64,000 nt of DNA from Bacillus fungorum (GTDB lineage: Bacteria; Bacillota; Bacilli; Bacillales; Bacillaceae_G), in NCBI RefSeq assembly GCF_002746455.1, contig NZ_NWUW01000004.1, forward strand, positions 186,001 through 250,000. The letters run 5' to 3'. This document shows, in pieces, positions 36,143-46,430 of the stretch. The stretch's first letter is position 1; the number at the start of each line of letters is the position of its first letter. The notes under the pieces are model-generated. The model did no database searches, was not told the DNA's origin, and saw only the letters and a list, made by a program, of their open reading frames with translations. Both the position numbers and the translations under genes were made by a program.

Positions 36143-37282
36143 ATGGGAAAAGTTACTTTAATCGCAACAGCGGCAATGGGTATTGAAGCATTAGTTGCCC
36201 GAGAAGTTCGTGATCTTGGTTATGAATGCCAAGTAGAAAACAGCAAAGTAACATTTGAAGCAGATGAAAAGGCGATTTGTCGAACAAATTTATGGTTACG
36301 TACTGCGGACCGTGTGAAAATTAAAGTTGGTGAATTTAAAGCGACAACATTTGATGAGCTGTTTGAGAAAACGAAAGCATTAAACTGGGGAGATTATATT
36401 CCAGAGAACGGTGAGTTCCCTGTTATCGGTAAATCTTTAAAATCTGAGTTATTCAGTGTTTCGGATTGTCAACGTATCGTTAAAAAGGCTGTCGTTGAAA
36501 AATTAAAAACAACATATAAACGTACAACGTGGTTTGAAGAAGATGGCCCGTTATTCCGTATTGAAATCGCAATGTTAAAAGATATTGCAACATTAACGAT
36601 TGATGCGAGTGGTGTTGGACTTCATAAACGCGGATACCGTATGGATCAAGGGGAAGCTCCTTTAAAAGAAACATTAGCTGCGTCTTTAATTAAATTAACA
36701 AACTGGAAGCCAGATCGTCCATTTGTTGATCCATTCTGTGGATCAGGTACAATTCCGATTGAAGCAGCATTAATTGGACAAAATATTGCACCAGGATTTA
36801 ATCGTGGTTTCGCGTCTGACGAGTGGGGCTGGGTAGGTAAACAAAACTGGCGTGAAGCTCGTCAAGAAGCCGAAGATTTAGCGAATTATGATCAACGACT
36901 GCAAATCATTGGATCAGATATTGACCATCGTATGATTCGAGTTGCCCAAGATAACGCAGAAGAAGTAGGTTTAGGTGATTTAATTACATTTAAACAAATG
37001 CAAGTAAAAGATTTCACAACAAAAGAGGATTATGGCTATGTTGTAACGAATCCTCCATACGGAGAACGTTTAAGTGAAAAAGCACTTGTTGAACAATTGT
37101 ATAAAGAAATGGGACAAGTATTCCGTCCATTAGATACATGGTCAGCATATGTATTAACAAGTTACGAAGCATTTGAGAAGTGCTACGGAAAAGATGCATC
37201 GAAGAAGCGTAAACTGTTTAACGGATTTATCCGTACAGATTACTACCAATACTTCGGAAAACGTCCACCGCGTAATTCATAG
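36143..37282 (+). CDS. ypsC: YpsC, THUMP-domain rRNA/RNA guanine-N2 methyltransferase (RlmL-like)
   Basis: A 379-residue SAM-dependent RNA methyltransferase. The N-terminal ferredoxin-like plus THUMP region (about 1-155) binds RNA. The Rossmann domain carries PFCGSGTIPIEAALIGQ (motif I) and NPPYGERL (motif IV, N-MTase). It likely makes m2G in 23S rRNA, by similarity to RlmL. ATG 36143 is 7 nt after AAGAGGTGA; ATG 36137 would overlap this site. Confidence 0.88.
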   Translation: MGKVTLIATAAMGIEALVAREVRDLGYECQVENSKVTFEADEKAICRTNLWLRTADRVKIKVGEFKATTFDELFEKTKALNWGDYIPENGEFPVIGKSLKSELFSVSDCQRIVKKAVVEKLKTTYKRTTWFEEDGPLFRIEIAMLKDIATLTIDASGVGLHKRGYRMDQGEAPLKETLAASLIKLTNWKPDRPFVDPFCGSGTIPIEAALIGQNIAPGFNRGFASDEWGWVGKQNWREARQEAEDLANYDQRLQIIGSDIDHRMIRVAQDNAEEVGLGDLITFKQMQVKDFTTKEDYGYVVTNPPYGERLSEKALVEQLYKEMGQVFRPLDTWSAYVLTSYEAFEKCYGKDASKKRKLFNGFIRTDYYQYFGKRPPRNS

Positions 37283-37343
37283 TATAAAACTCCTCCAGCG
37301 CGCATATACTGGCTATTATGTAATGCGTAAAGGAGGAACTGAT

Positions 37344-37526
37344 ATGGATAGTTTCCAATTATCAATGATTCAAAAGGCTATTCACCGCACGTATGATGAG
37401 CTCGGAAAAGAAGTGGATAGTCAAGGTGCGATGGTAGATGAAATACAAAAAGCACAAGAAGAATATTTGTCAGCTCTTTCACATGAAACAGCGATTGATA
37501 AACGGTATTTAAAGTCATTAATATAG
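37344..37526 (+). CDS. Small hypothetical protein, 60 residues
   Basis: Helical, soluble 60-residue protein (MDSFQLSMIQKAIHRTYDEL at the start, KRYLKSLI at the end). No known family recognised. AAAGGAGGA gives a strong ribosome site for ATG 37344, and a terminator follows the stop, so it looks expressed. The same frame is open upstream inside ypsC but that part is a shadow. Confidence 0.65.
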   Translation: MDSFQLSMIQKAIHRTYDELGKEVDSQGAMVDEIQKAQEEYLSALSHETAIDKRYLKSLI

Positions 37527-37529
37527 AAG

Positions 37530-37565
37530 AAAATTTTCCTTTTTCGGAAGGGAAATTTTTTTTCG
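37530..37565 (+). terminator. Terminator after the 60-residue gene
   Basis: AAAATTTTCC/GGGAAATTTTTTTT imperfect stem-loop with long T tail. Confidence 0.75.
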
Positions 37566-37663
37566 TGTATTTCTATGTATTGCAACAGGGGAAAGCGACT
37601 GTATACATATGAGTAGCGGTTGTTGTATCTTTTATAGAAAAACTTTTTGGTTGGAGGCTAAGG

Positions 37664-39601
37664 ATGTTTACTGAGAAGAGATTACCATTTGAAGTAGGAA
37701 AACAAGATAATTTTTATGATAAGTTGAATGAGTGGATTGGAGATGTGTTTTACGACATCCTTCCGGAAAAAGGCTTTGAAGAGCGTGATGAACAAATTTT
37801 TATGGCGTTTCAATTAGAACGTGCTTTCCAAGAAAAGAAAGTTATGTTCGCAGAAGCAGGTGTAGGAACTGGGAAAACAATTGTATATCTTCTATATGCA
37901 ATTTGTTATGCACGTTATACTGGAAAGCCAGCTATTATCGCTTGTGCAGATGAAACGTTAATTGAGCAGCTTGTGAAAGAAGAAGGGGACATTGCTAAAT
38001 TATCTGAAGCACTAGGACTATCTGTTGATGTAAGACTTGCAAAATCAATGGATAATTATTTATGTTTACGTAAACTTGAAGATGTTATGAGTGGACGAGC
38101 TCCAGAAGTAATTGAAGATGTATACTACGAATTACCACAGTTTGTATTCGATCACGGTACGATGCAAAACTTTACTCACTATGGTGACCGAAAAGAATTT
38201 CCGCTTTTAAATGATGAGGAATGGTCGAAAGTAAACTGGGATTACTTCCAAGATTGCTTCACTTGCGATTCGCGTCATCGTTGTGGTCAAACTCTTTCTC
38301 GTGAGCATTATCGTAAAGCAGCAGATTTAATTATTTGTTCTCAAGATTTCTATATGGATCATATTTGGACGTACGATGCTCGTAAGCGTGAAGGGCAAAT
38401 GCCGTTATTACCAGAAAGTAGCTGCGTTGTATTCGATGAAGGACATCTTGTAGAATATGCAGCTCAAAAAGCTTTAACATACCGTTTAAAGCAAACGATG
38501 ATGGAGCAACTTTTAACAAGATTATTACAAAATGATATTCGTGAAGAGTTTGCACATTTAGTAGAAGAAACAATTTGGCAAACAGAGCGATTCTTTGATG
38601 TGTTACAAGAGAATAAAAAGGAAATTGCCGGTTCTGATCGTTTAGAAATTACTGTGACAGAAAAAGTAACTGCTGAAGCGAAGCGACTTTATGCGAAAAT
38701 TGGTGAAGTCGGTGATGCATTAGTATTTGAAAGTGAAATGCATACAGTAAACACGTATGATTTAAATATCGTTGATGAACATTTAGATGTATTAGAACAT
38801 TCACTTCGTCTGTTTATGCACGAGAAAAATGTAATTACATGGGGTGAAGAAGGTGATGGAGCCTTCACGTTAGTAATTATGCCACGTGCAGTTGAAGAAG
38901 TATTACAAGAGAAAGTGTTCTCGAAGAAAATCCCGTATATTTTCTCTTCTGCTACATTATCTAACAACGATTCATTCACGTTTACAGCAAATAGCCTAGG
39001 GGTAAAAGATTACTTATCATTCTCAGTTGCTTCACCATTTGATTACGAAGAACAAATGGCAGTAAACTTACTATCGCATACGAGAGAAAATGAATGGGAA
39101 AGAAAGTGTCAATATACACTTGAAAATATACAAAAGACAAATGGACGTACTCTTGTATTATTCCGTACAACGCAAGAACTTGCGGCGTTCAAAGAATATG
39201 TAAGTAAAGAACAAATGTCAGTTCCGTTCTTATATGAAGGGGATCAAGAAATTAGTCAGCTCGTTTCACGTTTCCAAAATGAAGAAGCGACTGTACTTTG
39301 TGCCGTTCATTTATGGGAAGGTTTAGATATTCCAGGTTCATCATTATCACATGTTATTATTTGGTCATTACCATTCCCTCCAAACGATCCTGTGTTTGAA
39401 GCGAAGCGTAAACATGTAAATGATCCATTCTGGGATGTAGATGTACCATATATGATTTTACGTCTTCGTCAAGGGATTGGTCGTTTAATTCGTACGAGCG
39501 ACGATAAAGGTGCTATATCAATCTTCTTATCTGATACAGAAGATGAGAAAGTGGTAGAAGCGGTGAAAAAGGTACTACCAGTAGAAGGTAAAGAATTATA
39601 A
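37664..39601 (+). CDS. ypvA: DinG/XPD-family ATP-dependent helicase YpvA
   Basis: A 645-residue superfamily 2 DNA helicase without the exonuclease domain of dinG. Walker A EAGVGTGKT (about 65-73) and DEGH (about 258-261) are present, and motif VI reads RQGIGRLIRT. Cysteines in NYLCLRK and in CFTCDSRHRCG fit the 4Fe-4S cluster of XPD-type helicases. Probable role in DNA repair. ATG follows GGTTGGAGG. A second DinG-like helicase lies 17 kb away. Confidence 0.9.
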   Translation: MFTEKRLPFEVGKQDNFYDKLNEWIGDVFYDILPEKGFEERDEQIFMAFQLERAFQEKKVMFAEAGVGTGKTIVYLLYAICYARYTGKPAIIACADETLIEQLVKEEGDIAKLSEALGLSVDVRLAKSMDNYLCLRKLEDVMSGRAPEVIEDVYYELPQFVFDHGTMQNFTHYGDRKEFPLLNDEEWSKVNWDYFQDCFTCDSRHRCGQTLSREHYRKAADLIICSQDFYMDHIWTYDARKREGQMPLLPESSCVVFDEGHLVEYAAQKALTYRLKQTMMEQLLTRLLQNDIREEFAHLVEETIWQTERFFDVLQENKKEIAGSDRLEITVTEKVTAEAKRLYAKIGEVGDALVFESEMHTVNTYDLNIVDEHLDVLEHSLRLFMHEKNVITWGEEGDGAFTLVIMPRAVEEVLQEKVFSKKIPYIFSSATLSNNDSFTFTANSLGVKDYLSFSVASPFDYEEQMAVNLLSHTRENEWERKCQYTLENIQKTNGRTLVLFRTTQELAAFKEYVSKEQMSVPFLYEGDQEISQLVSRFQNEEATVLCAVHLWEGLDIPGSSLSHVIIWSLPFPPNDPVFEAKRKHVNDPFWDVDVPYMILRLRQGIGRLIRTSDDKGAISIFLSDTEDEKVVEAVKKVLPVEGKEL

Positions 39602-39604
39602 GGA

Positions 39605-39634
39605 GAGAGCTTGGCGTTTGCCAAGCTTTTTTTC
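39605..39634 (+). terminator. Terminator after ypvA
   Basis: GAGAGCTTGGC/GCCAAGCTTTTTTT stem-loop. Confidence 0.88.
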
Positions 39635-39702
39635 TATTATAAAAGGAATTTAGATTTTCATGTCGAATTAAGTTTGAGGTAGAAAAGGGAGGTTTTTATA
39701 CG

Positions 39703-41220
39703 ATGACAGTAGCTACATATGAAGTAGAAAAACAATTTTTAACATATGTGAAGAAGATACAGAACTACGGAGAAGCATTAAGTTTAATGTTTTGGGACTT
39801 AAGAACAGGTGCGCCTAAAAAAGGTGTAGACCAGCGATCAGAAGTAATTGGTATGCTTTCATCAGAAGTGTTTGCCATGTCGACTTCAGAGGAGATGGGA
39901 AATTATTTAATAGAGCTTGAAGCTTTAATAAGTGAAGACAAACTTTCTGAAACGACGAAGAAAATGGTTGAAGAGTGTCGTAAAGAATATGATAGAAATA
40001 AGAAAATTCCACAAGCGGAATATGAAGCGTATGTGAAATTAGAAGCGAAAGCAGAAAGTGTGTGGGAAGAAGCACGCGAAAAATCTGATTTTGAAATGTT
40101 CCGTCCGTATTTAGAACAAATAGTTGAATATAAAAAGAAATTCATTACATATTGGGGTTACGAAACATATAAATATAATACATTATTAGATATGTATGAA
40201 CCTGGTATTACAGTAGAAGTGTTAGATCACGTATTTGGTCAACTTCGTGAGCGTATCGTTCCGCTCGTAAAAGAAATATCAGAGTCGCAAAAGAGATTAA
40301 AGACTAGTGCTTTATCAGAACATTTTTCAAAAGAGAAACAAAAAACCTTTACATTAGAGCTATTAAAACAATTGAATTATGACTTTGAAGCAGGTCGTCT
40401 TGATGAAACGGTACATCCATTCGAGATTACATTAAATAGAGGAGATGTTCGTATTACGACACGCTATGATGAAAAAGATTTCCGTATGGCTGTGTTTGGA
40501 ACAATTCATGAATGTGGTCATGCTGTATATGAACAAAATATTGCAGAACAATTTGAAGGTACACCGCTATGTAGTGGAACATCTATGGGTATTCACGAAT
40601 CACAATCATTATTCTTTGAGAACTTTATCGGTCGTAATAAATCATTCTGGAAGAAAAATTATGATTTATTAAAAGAGTATAGCGATGGTCAATTCAATGA
40701 TATATCAGTAGATGAGTTTTACGATGCGATTAACGAATCGAAACCATCATTCATTCGTATAGAAGCAGATGAGCTTACATATCCGCTTCACGTTATGGTT
40801 CGTTATGAACTTGAGAAAGAATTATTTGATGGCACATTACAAGTGAAGGATTTGCCAGCAGCTTGGAATGATAAGGTGGAAGCATATTTAGGAATTCGTC
40901 CGGAAAGTGATGCGCAAGGTGTATTGCAAGATGTTCACTGGGCTGGCGGTTCATTTGGATACTTCCCATCTTATGCGCTTGGTTATATGTATGCAGCACA
41001 ATTTAAGCAAAGAATGTTAAAAGACATTCCGAACTTTGATGCATTATTAGAAGAAGGAAATGTAACGCCAATTCGTGAATGGTTAACAGAAAATATTCAC
41101 CAATATGGTAAAACGAAAAAGCCACTTGAAATTTTAGAAGATGTAACAGGCGAAGGCTTAAATGCAAACTACTTAGCGGATTATTTAGAAGCGAAGTATA
41201 AAGAAATTTATGAGTTATAA
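39703..41220 (+). CDS. ypwA: M32 family metallocarboxypeptidase
   Basis: A 505-residue zinc carboxypeptidase that removes C-terminal residues from peptides in the cytoplasm. The zinc site HECGH is at residues 269-273, with the M32-specific GIHESQSLFFEN box about 28 residues later. The substrate gate motif IRIEADELTYPLH is also intact. ATG follows AGGGAGG. Its terminator has been split by a MITE. Confidence 0.94.
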   Translation: MTVATYEVEKQFLTYVKKIQNYGEALSLMFWDLRTGAPKKGVDQRSEVIGMLSSEVFAMSTSEEMGNYLIELEALISEDKLSETTKKMVEECRKEYDRNKKIPQAEYEAYVKLEAKAESVWEEAREKSDFEMFRPYLEQIVEYKKKFITYWGYETYKYNTLLDMYEPGITVEVLDHVFGQLRERIVPLVKEISESQKRLKTSALSEHFSKEKQKTFTLELLKQLNYDFEAGRLDETVHPFEITLNRGDVRITTRYDEKDFRMAVFGTIHECGHAVYEQNIAEQFEGTPLCSGTSMGIHESQSLFFENFIGRNKSFWKKNYDLLKEYSDGQFNDISVDEFYDAINESKPSFIRIEADELTYPLHVMVRYELEKELFDGTLQVKDLPAAWNDKVEAYLGIRPESDAQGVLQDVHWAGGSFGYFPSYALGYMYAAQFKQRMLKDIPNFDALLEEGNVTPIREWLTENIHQYGKTKKPLEILEDVTGEGLNANYLADYLEAKYKEIYEL

Positions 41221-41224
41221 AAAA

Positions 41225-41398
41225 GAGCTGCTTAATTGCGAAGGCACTGAAAAAGTGATTGCTTTGAAAAAATAACGTGTATTTTATCAATATATAGAAA
41301 AACAAAGGAGACCATCACCTGTATACAGTAGGTGGTGGTCTCCTTTTTCTTATTAGGTGGACTTTTTCAGTGGCCTCTTAATTGCAGCTCTTTTTTTT
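41225..41398 (+). terminator. ypwA terminator interrupted by a MITE
   Basis: Removing the inserted element plus one 8-bp duplication restores GAGCTGC-TTAATT-GCAGCTC followed by eight T, an ordinary terminator. In the present sequence the arms are about 150 bp apart. Confidence 0.75.
41240..41377. mobile_element. 138-bp miniature inverted-repeat transposable element
   Basis: Terminal inverted repeats of 17 bp: GAAGGCACTGAAAAAGT (41240-41256) and the complement of ACTTTTTCAGTGGCCTC (41361-41377), 15 of 17 matching. Exact 8-bp direct repeats TTAATTGC flank it (41232-41239 and 41378-41385). There is no coding capacity. Inside, GGAGACCATCACCT/AGGTGGTGGTCTCC (about 41306-41342) forms a strong hairpin followed by TTTTT, so the element carries its own terminator. 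The mobilising transposase is not in the window. Confidence 0.82.
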
Positions 41399-41412
41399 AA
41401 GGGGGTAGAAGA

Positions 41413-41892
41413 ATGGTTTATACATATACAGTAATGACGCAAGAAGAAGCGGAAGAAATTGCATATAACTGGCATTATGAAGGGGAATATTCCTTTTACG
41501 ATATAGAGGCAGATGAAGAAGATTTAGCTGAATTTTTACATGATGAGAGTAGAGGAGATCATACTTTTTCTGTGAAGGAAAATGGCACTCTCATTGGTTT
41601 CTTTAGTTTTTGTAAAATAAATAATGGAACGGTTGATATAGGGCTGGGAATGAGACCTGATATAACTGGAAGTGGATTAGGTTTACAGTTCGTAAACGCT
41701 GGATTAGATTTTAGTAAAGAAAAATATAGTTGTAATAATATAACGCTATCAGTAGCGACATTTAATAAAAGAGCAATTAAAGTGTATAAAAGAGCAGGAT
41801 TTGAAGCTGTTGGAACGTTTATTCAAAAAACAAATGGTAGTTGTTTTGAGTTTTTGAAGATGAATTATATATGTAAAATGATTAAGAAATAA
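41413..41892 (+). CDS. GNAT family N-acetyltransferase
   Basis: A 159-residue acetyltransferase. The acetyl-CoA loop is seen in MRPDITGSGLGLQFVNAG (R/Q-x-x-G-x-G/A pattern) and the C-terminal NKRAIKVYKRAGFEAVGTF motif. The substrate cannot be inferred. ATG follows AAGGGGGTAG, just after the MITE-containing region. Confidence 0.85.
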   Translation: MVYTYTVMTQEEAEEIAYNWHYEGEYSFYDIEADEEDLAEFLHDESRGDHTFSVKENGTLIGFFSFCKINNGTVDIGLGMRPDITGSGLGLQFVNAGLDFSKEKYSCNNITLSVATFNKRAIKVYKRAGFEAVGTFIQKTNGSCFEFLKMNYICKMIKK

Positions 41893-41996
41893 ATAATACT
41901 TTTTGTAATTGGGAGTTTTGAAATTTTGATAGATGATGTGTATGATTGAAGTTTAATAGCAAATAGCAAATAGCAAGTTTAGTAAGGAGAGATAGC

Positions 41997-42743
41997 ATGA
42001 TTACAATTAAAACGAAAAATGAAATAGATTTGATGCACGAATCTGGAAAGTTACTTGCTTCATGTCATAGAGAAATTGCGAAAATGATGAAACCGGGTGT
42101 TACGACAAAAGAAATTGATACGTTTGTTGAAGCGTATTTAGAAAAGCATGGTGCAACATCTGAACAGAAAGGTTACAATGGGTATCCATATGCGATATGT
42201 GCATCTGTAAACGATGAAATGTGTCATGGGTTTCCGGCCGATGTTCCTTTAACTGAGGGTGATATTGTAACAATTGACATGGTAGTAAATTTAAATGGTG
42301 GTCTTTCAGATTCTGCTTGGACGTATATAGTTGGAAAAGTTTCTGATGAAGTAGAAAGGTTATCGTTAGTAGCTGAAAATGCTTTGTATAAAGGGATTGA
42401 TCAGGCGGTAATTGGTAATCGTGTAGGAGACATTGGCTATGCAATTGAAAGTTATGTAGCAAATGAAGGTTTTTCTGTCGCAAGAGACTTTACGGGACAT
42501 GGAATCGGTAAAGAAATTCATGAAGAACCAGCAATTTTTCATTTTGGTAAGCAAGGGCAAGGGCCGGAGCTAGAAGAAGGAATGGTAATTACGATTGAGC
42601 CTATTGTCAATGTAGGTATGCGATATTCTAAAGTAGATTTAAATGGATGGACCGCGAGAACGATGGACGGGAAATTATCAGCTCAATATGAGCATACAAT
42701 TGCGATTACAAAAGATGGGCCAATCATTTTAACAAAGATTTAA
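41997..42743 (+). CDS. map: Methionine aminopeptidase, type I
   Basis: A 248-residue dinuclear metallopeptidase that removes N-terminal methionine. Metal ligands follow the MAP pattern: D in TIDMVVNLNGGLSDSAWT (two aspartates), H in FTGHGIGKEIHEEPAIFHFG, E in ITIEPIV and the last E in YEHTIAI. It is the stand-alone second map type (B. subtilis YflG-like), not the ribosomal-operon copy. ATG follows AAGGAGAG. Confidence 0.93.
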   Translation: MITIKTKNEIDLMHESGKLLASCHREIAKMMKPGVTTKEIDTFVEAYLEKHGATSEQKGYNGYPYAICASVNDEMCHGFPADVPLTEGDIVTIDMVVNLNGGLSDSAWTYIVGKVSDEVERLSLVAENALYKGIDQAVIGNRVGDIGYAIESYVANEGFSVARDFTGHGIGKEIHEEPAIFHFGKQGQGPELEEGMVITIEPIVNVGMRYSKVDLNGWTARTMDGKLSAQYEHTIAITKDGPIILTKI

Positions 42744-42821
42744 TATGATATGTAAGAGTTTACAAAAATCGAACGAAAATGATATTTTTATAACATTTGT
42801 ACGTGTTTTATTAAGAAATGC

Positions 42822-42850
42822 TTTTCAAAGTATAAAAATTGCGTTATAAT
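42822..42850 (+). promoter_or_regulatory. Sigma-A promoter of xpt-pbuX
   Basis: TTTTCA (42822-42827), 17-bp spacer, TATAAT (42845-42850), about 27 bp before the riboswitch. Confidence 0.6.
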
Positions 42851-42865
42851 CCTTCTATAAAATAA

Positions 42866-43663
<798 letters not shown>

Positions 43664-43666
43664 ACG

Positions 43667-44989
43667 ATGAAGCAACATCCATTTAAAATCGCATCGCTTG
43701 GTATGCAGCATATGCTTGCTATGTATGCTGGCGCAATTATCGTTCCGCTTATTGTCGGCGGCGGACTTGGTTTAAATCAAAAAGAGTTAACATACTTAGT
43801 CTCAATTGATTTATTAATGTGCGGCGTTGCGACAATTTTACAAGCATTATCAAATCGCTTTTTCGGTATTGGACTTCCAGTTGTACTTGGTTGTACATTT
43901 ACAGCGGTTGGGCCGATGATTGCAATCGGAAAACAATACGGCGTGTCTTCTATTTATGGAGCAATTATTGCTGCCGGGTTATTCGTTGTTATTTTTGCGA
44001 AATTATTTGGAAAGCTTGTAAAACTGTTTCCACCTGTTGTAACAGGATCTGTCGTTACTGTAATTGGAGTTACACTTGTTCCAGCTGCTATTAATGATAT
44101 GGCTGGAGGAGTAGGAAGCAAAGATTTCGGAAGTCTTGAAAACTTAGCGTTAGCATTTGGCGTGTTACTATTTATCATCATTATGTATCGTTTTTTTGAT
44201 GGATTTATTCGTTCAATCTCTATTTTACTAGGTCTATTGTTCGGTACAATTGTTGCAGCTTTCATGGGGAAAGTTAGTTTACAAGCGGTTGGAGAAGCGG
44301 ATTGGTTCCATGGTATTCAGCCATTTTATTTTGGTACACCAACATTTGAATTAACGCCAATTATTACGATGATTCTCGTTGCTTGCGTAGGGATTGTAGA
44401 AGCAACAGGTGTTTACTTTGCATTATCTGATATTTGCAATAAAAAGATCGGTGAAAAAGAATTAACAAAAGGCTATCGCGCAGAAGGATTAGCAATGGTG
44501 TTAGGTGGTATTTTCAACGCGTTTCCATATACAACATACTCTCAAAACGTAGGACTTGTTCAATTAACAGGAGTAAGAAATCGCGTTATTATTTATACTT
44601 GTGGTGGTATGTTAATCGTTCTTGGGTTCATTCCAAAAATCGCAGCTATTACAACTATTATTCCGAAATCAGTACTTGGCGGTGCGATGTTAGCGATGTT
44701 CGGTATGGTAATGGCATATGGTATTAAAATGTTAAGTAGCGTTGATTTTGGTAAACAAGAAAACTTATTAATCGTTGCATGTTCTGTTGGAATTGGACTT
44801 GGAGTTACAGTCGTTCCTACTTTATTCTCACAACTTCCTGAAAACATTCGTATTTTAACAGATAACGGAATTGTACTTGGAAGTGCGTCAGCAGTACTGT
44901 TAAATATCGTATTTAATATGGTGCCGCAGCGCAAAGTGAAAGTAGAAGAAGAGCCAGTGTCTATGCAAAGTGCAGTAAGAGAAGCGTAA
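43667..44989 (+). CDS. pbuX: Xanthine permease (NCS2 family)
   Basis: A 440-residue nucleobase:cation symporter with 12-14 membrane helices. NCS2 signatures: GMQHMLAMYAGAIIVPLIVGG near the N-terminus and GIFNAFPYTTYSQNVGL for substrate binding. It imports xanthine for xpt. ATG follows GGAGGTGAAA inside the xpt end. Confidence 0.96.
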   Translation: MKQHPFKIASLGMQHMLAMYAGAIIVPLIVGGGLGLNQKELTYLVSIDLLMCGVATILQALSNRFFGIGLPVVLGCTFTAVGPMIAIGKQYGVSSIYGAIIAAGLFVVIFAKLFGKLVKLFPPVVTGSVVTVIGVTLVPAAINDMAGGVGSKDFGSLENLALAFGVLLFIIIMYRFFDGFIRSISILLGLLFGTIVAAFMGKVSLQAVGEADWFHGIQPFYFGTPTFELTPIITMILVACVGIVEATGVYFALSDICNKKIGEKELTKGYRAEGLAMVLGGIFNAFPYTTYSQNVGLVQLTGVRNRVIIYTCGGMLIVLGFIPKIAAITTIIPKSVLGGAMLAMFGMVMAYGIKMLSSVDFGKQENLLIVACSVGIGLGVTVVPTLFSQLPENIRILTDNGIVLGSASAVLLNIVFNMVPQRKVKVEEEPVSMQSAVREA

Positions 44990-45028
44990 AAAAGCAAGGT
45001 CTCGTTATGAGACCTTGCTTTTCTTTTT
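44989..45028. terminator. Bidirectional terminator pbuX/DUF418 gene
   Basis: AAAAAGCAAGGTCTC/GAGACCTTGCTTTTC followed by TTTTT. The stop of the minus-strand gene lies in the loop. Confidence 0.88.
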
Positions 45029-46168
45029 AAGTGGCATCATTTTCCCGTACGTACCAAGGCGCCAAATGTACTCAAGTGGCCCGTATTGGTAATGTGAAAG
45101 CCACCAGCGGCTAATAAAGATTTGTAACGTGTAGAAACTAATGCAGAATAGTGGTCCAACCCATAATGGAGCAAGATAATCATTTTTGAACAATAGCCCG
45201 AATACAAGTAATGTAACAATTGTATGCGAGATGTAATTTGTTAATGCCATTCGTCCAACGTATTGGAATGGACGTAATAATGTTTGCCATCTTTCTTTTT
45301 GTAATAAACGCATGAGCGTGAAAATGTAGAATATGAATAAAGTTTTTCCGCTAAACATTGTAAAGACCTGCATATAAATTGGTTCATAAAATGGTTTGGA
45401 TAAGAAATAACGGACCATGAAGAACCACATTGGCAATGTTAAAAGGAACATAATAATTTGCCATTTTTTAAGCTTTGGATCTAACTCTTTCGTGCGGCGG
45501 AAAATATCCTTTTTGCCGGCGTATAAACCAAGTAAAAATAGCCCAACTGTTTCTGGAAGCATAAATAAATTTAATCCAATTCCATCAGCGTAAAATGCAC
45601 GGAAACGATTTTGTACTTGTGACAGCCAGTCTTCTAATGGCATGATAGGTAAGGAAAAACCTAGCTCTTCCTTTGGTACCAATGCAACCGTAATACCAGC
45701 CATTAGCATAATGAATTGAAAAATACTCAATAAAACGATAGCCCATATTAAAATAGTACGCGGTTCTCTCTTATAAAATAAAAATAAGAAAAATCCAGCA
45801 ATCGCATAAGTATGTAAAATGTCTCCGTCCCATAAAAGAACGTAATGTAAGAAACCAAATAATAATAAAATAAGTAAGCGACGAACAAATAAAGTTTTTG
45901 GACGATCTGTTTTCGCTTCAGCACGAGTCATAAAAATGTAAAAGCCTAGGCCAAATAAAAACGAAAAGATAGTATAAAACTTTGTTTGAATAAACATATC
46001 GTAAAATAGGCGAATGTAGCTGTCTATCCCTTCGTAAATTCCTGAAATATCACGTGAGTCAATCCCGGCTATAACAGGCCAGTTTACAAGAAAAATACCT
46101 AGTACAGCTATTCCTCTAATAATATCGATGGAATGTATCCTCTCGCTTTGTGTGAGATTTTGTGTCAT
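45005..46168 (-). CDS. DUF418 family membrane protein (YeiB-like)
   Basis: A 387-residue polytopic membrane protein (about ten helices). The N-terminal signature RIHSIDIIRGIAVLGIFLVN and the C-terminal half with GRMALTNYISHT and the YGPLEYIWRL box are typical of the YeiB/DUF418 family, relatives of acyltransferase-like membrane proteins of unknown substrate. Start ATG 46168 follows AAGGAGG; the frame back to 46312 has no ribosome site. Confidence 0.88.
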   Translation of the reverse strand: MTQNLTQSERIHSIDIIRGIAVLGIFLVNWPVIAGIDSRDISGIYEGIDSYIRLFYDMFIQTKFYTIFSFLFGLGFYIFMTRAEAKTDRPKTLFVRRLLILLLFGFLHYVLLWDGDILHTYAIAGFFLFLFYKREPRTILIWAIVLLSIFQFIMLMAGITVALVPKEELGFSLPIMPLEDWLSQVQNRFRAFYADGIGLNLFMLPETVGLFLLGLYAGKKDIFRRTKELDPKLKKWQIIMFLLTLPMWFFMVRYFLSKPFYEPIYMQVFTMFSGKTLFIFYIFTLMRLLQKERWQTLLRPFQYVGRMALTNYISHTIVTLLVFGLLFKNDYLAPLWVGPLFCISFYTLQIFISRWWLSHYQYGPLEYIWRLGTYGKMMPLKKKSKVS

Positions 46169-46361
46169 TATTTTCCTCCTTGTTAAGTAATTCCCTTTTA
46201 TTATACAAAATGTAAACGGGAGGGTATATAGGTAATTTCCAATTTTTAAAACTGTTAAGATGTGCATTATGAGATATAATAAGAGTGCACAACAAGTTTT
46301 AACCTTCTTCAAAACAGGCAGTAAAGCTCCTTCTTATAAGGGGCTTTCTTTATGAAAAGTG

Positions 46362-46416
46362 TTGATAATGATTCTCTTTAATGATAAAATATATTTAAAA
46401 GTGATAATCATTATCA
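46362..46416 (+). promoter_or_regulatory. Iron-responsive promoter with two Fur boxes
   Basis: Promoter TTGATA (46362-46367), 17-bp spacer, TAAAAT (46385-46390). A perfect 7-1-7 Fur box TGATAATCATTATCA lies at 46402-46416, just downstream of the start. A partial one, TGATAATGATTCTCT (46363-46377), covers the -35 box. Iron-loaded Fur bound here would block transcription. Confidence 0.8.
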
Positions 46417-46430
46417 AAAAAGGTTGGTGC

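Noticed and set aside
37173..37343. Upstream extension of the 60-residue gene
   Set aside because: It lies inside ypsC in another frame; AAAGGAGGA supports only ATG 37344.
41955..41976. Short AGCAAAT tandem repeat before map
   Set aside because: Only about three 7-bp units; no pairing or known site, most likely simple slippage.
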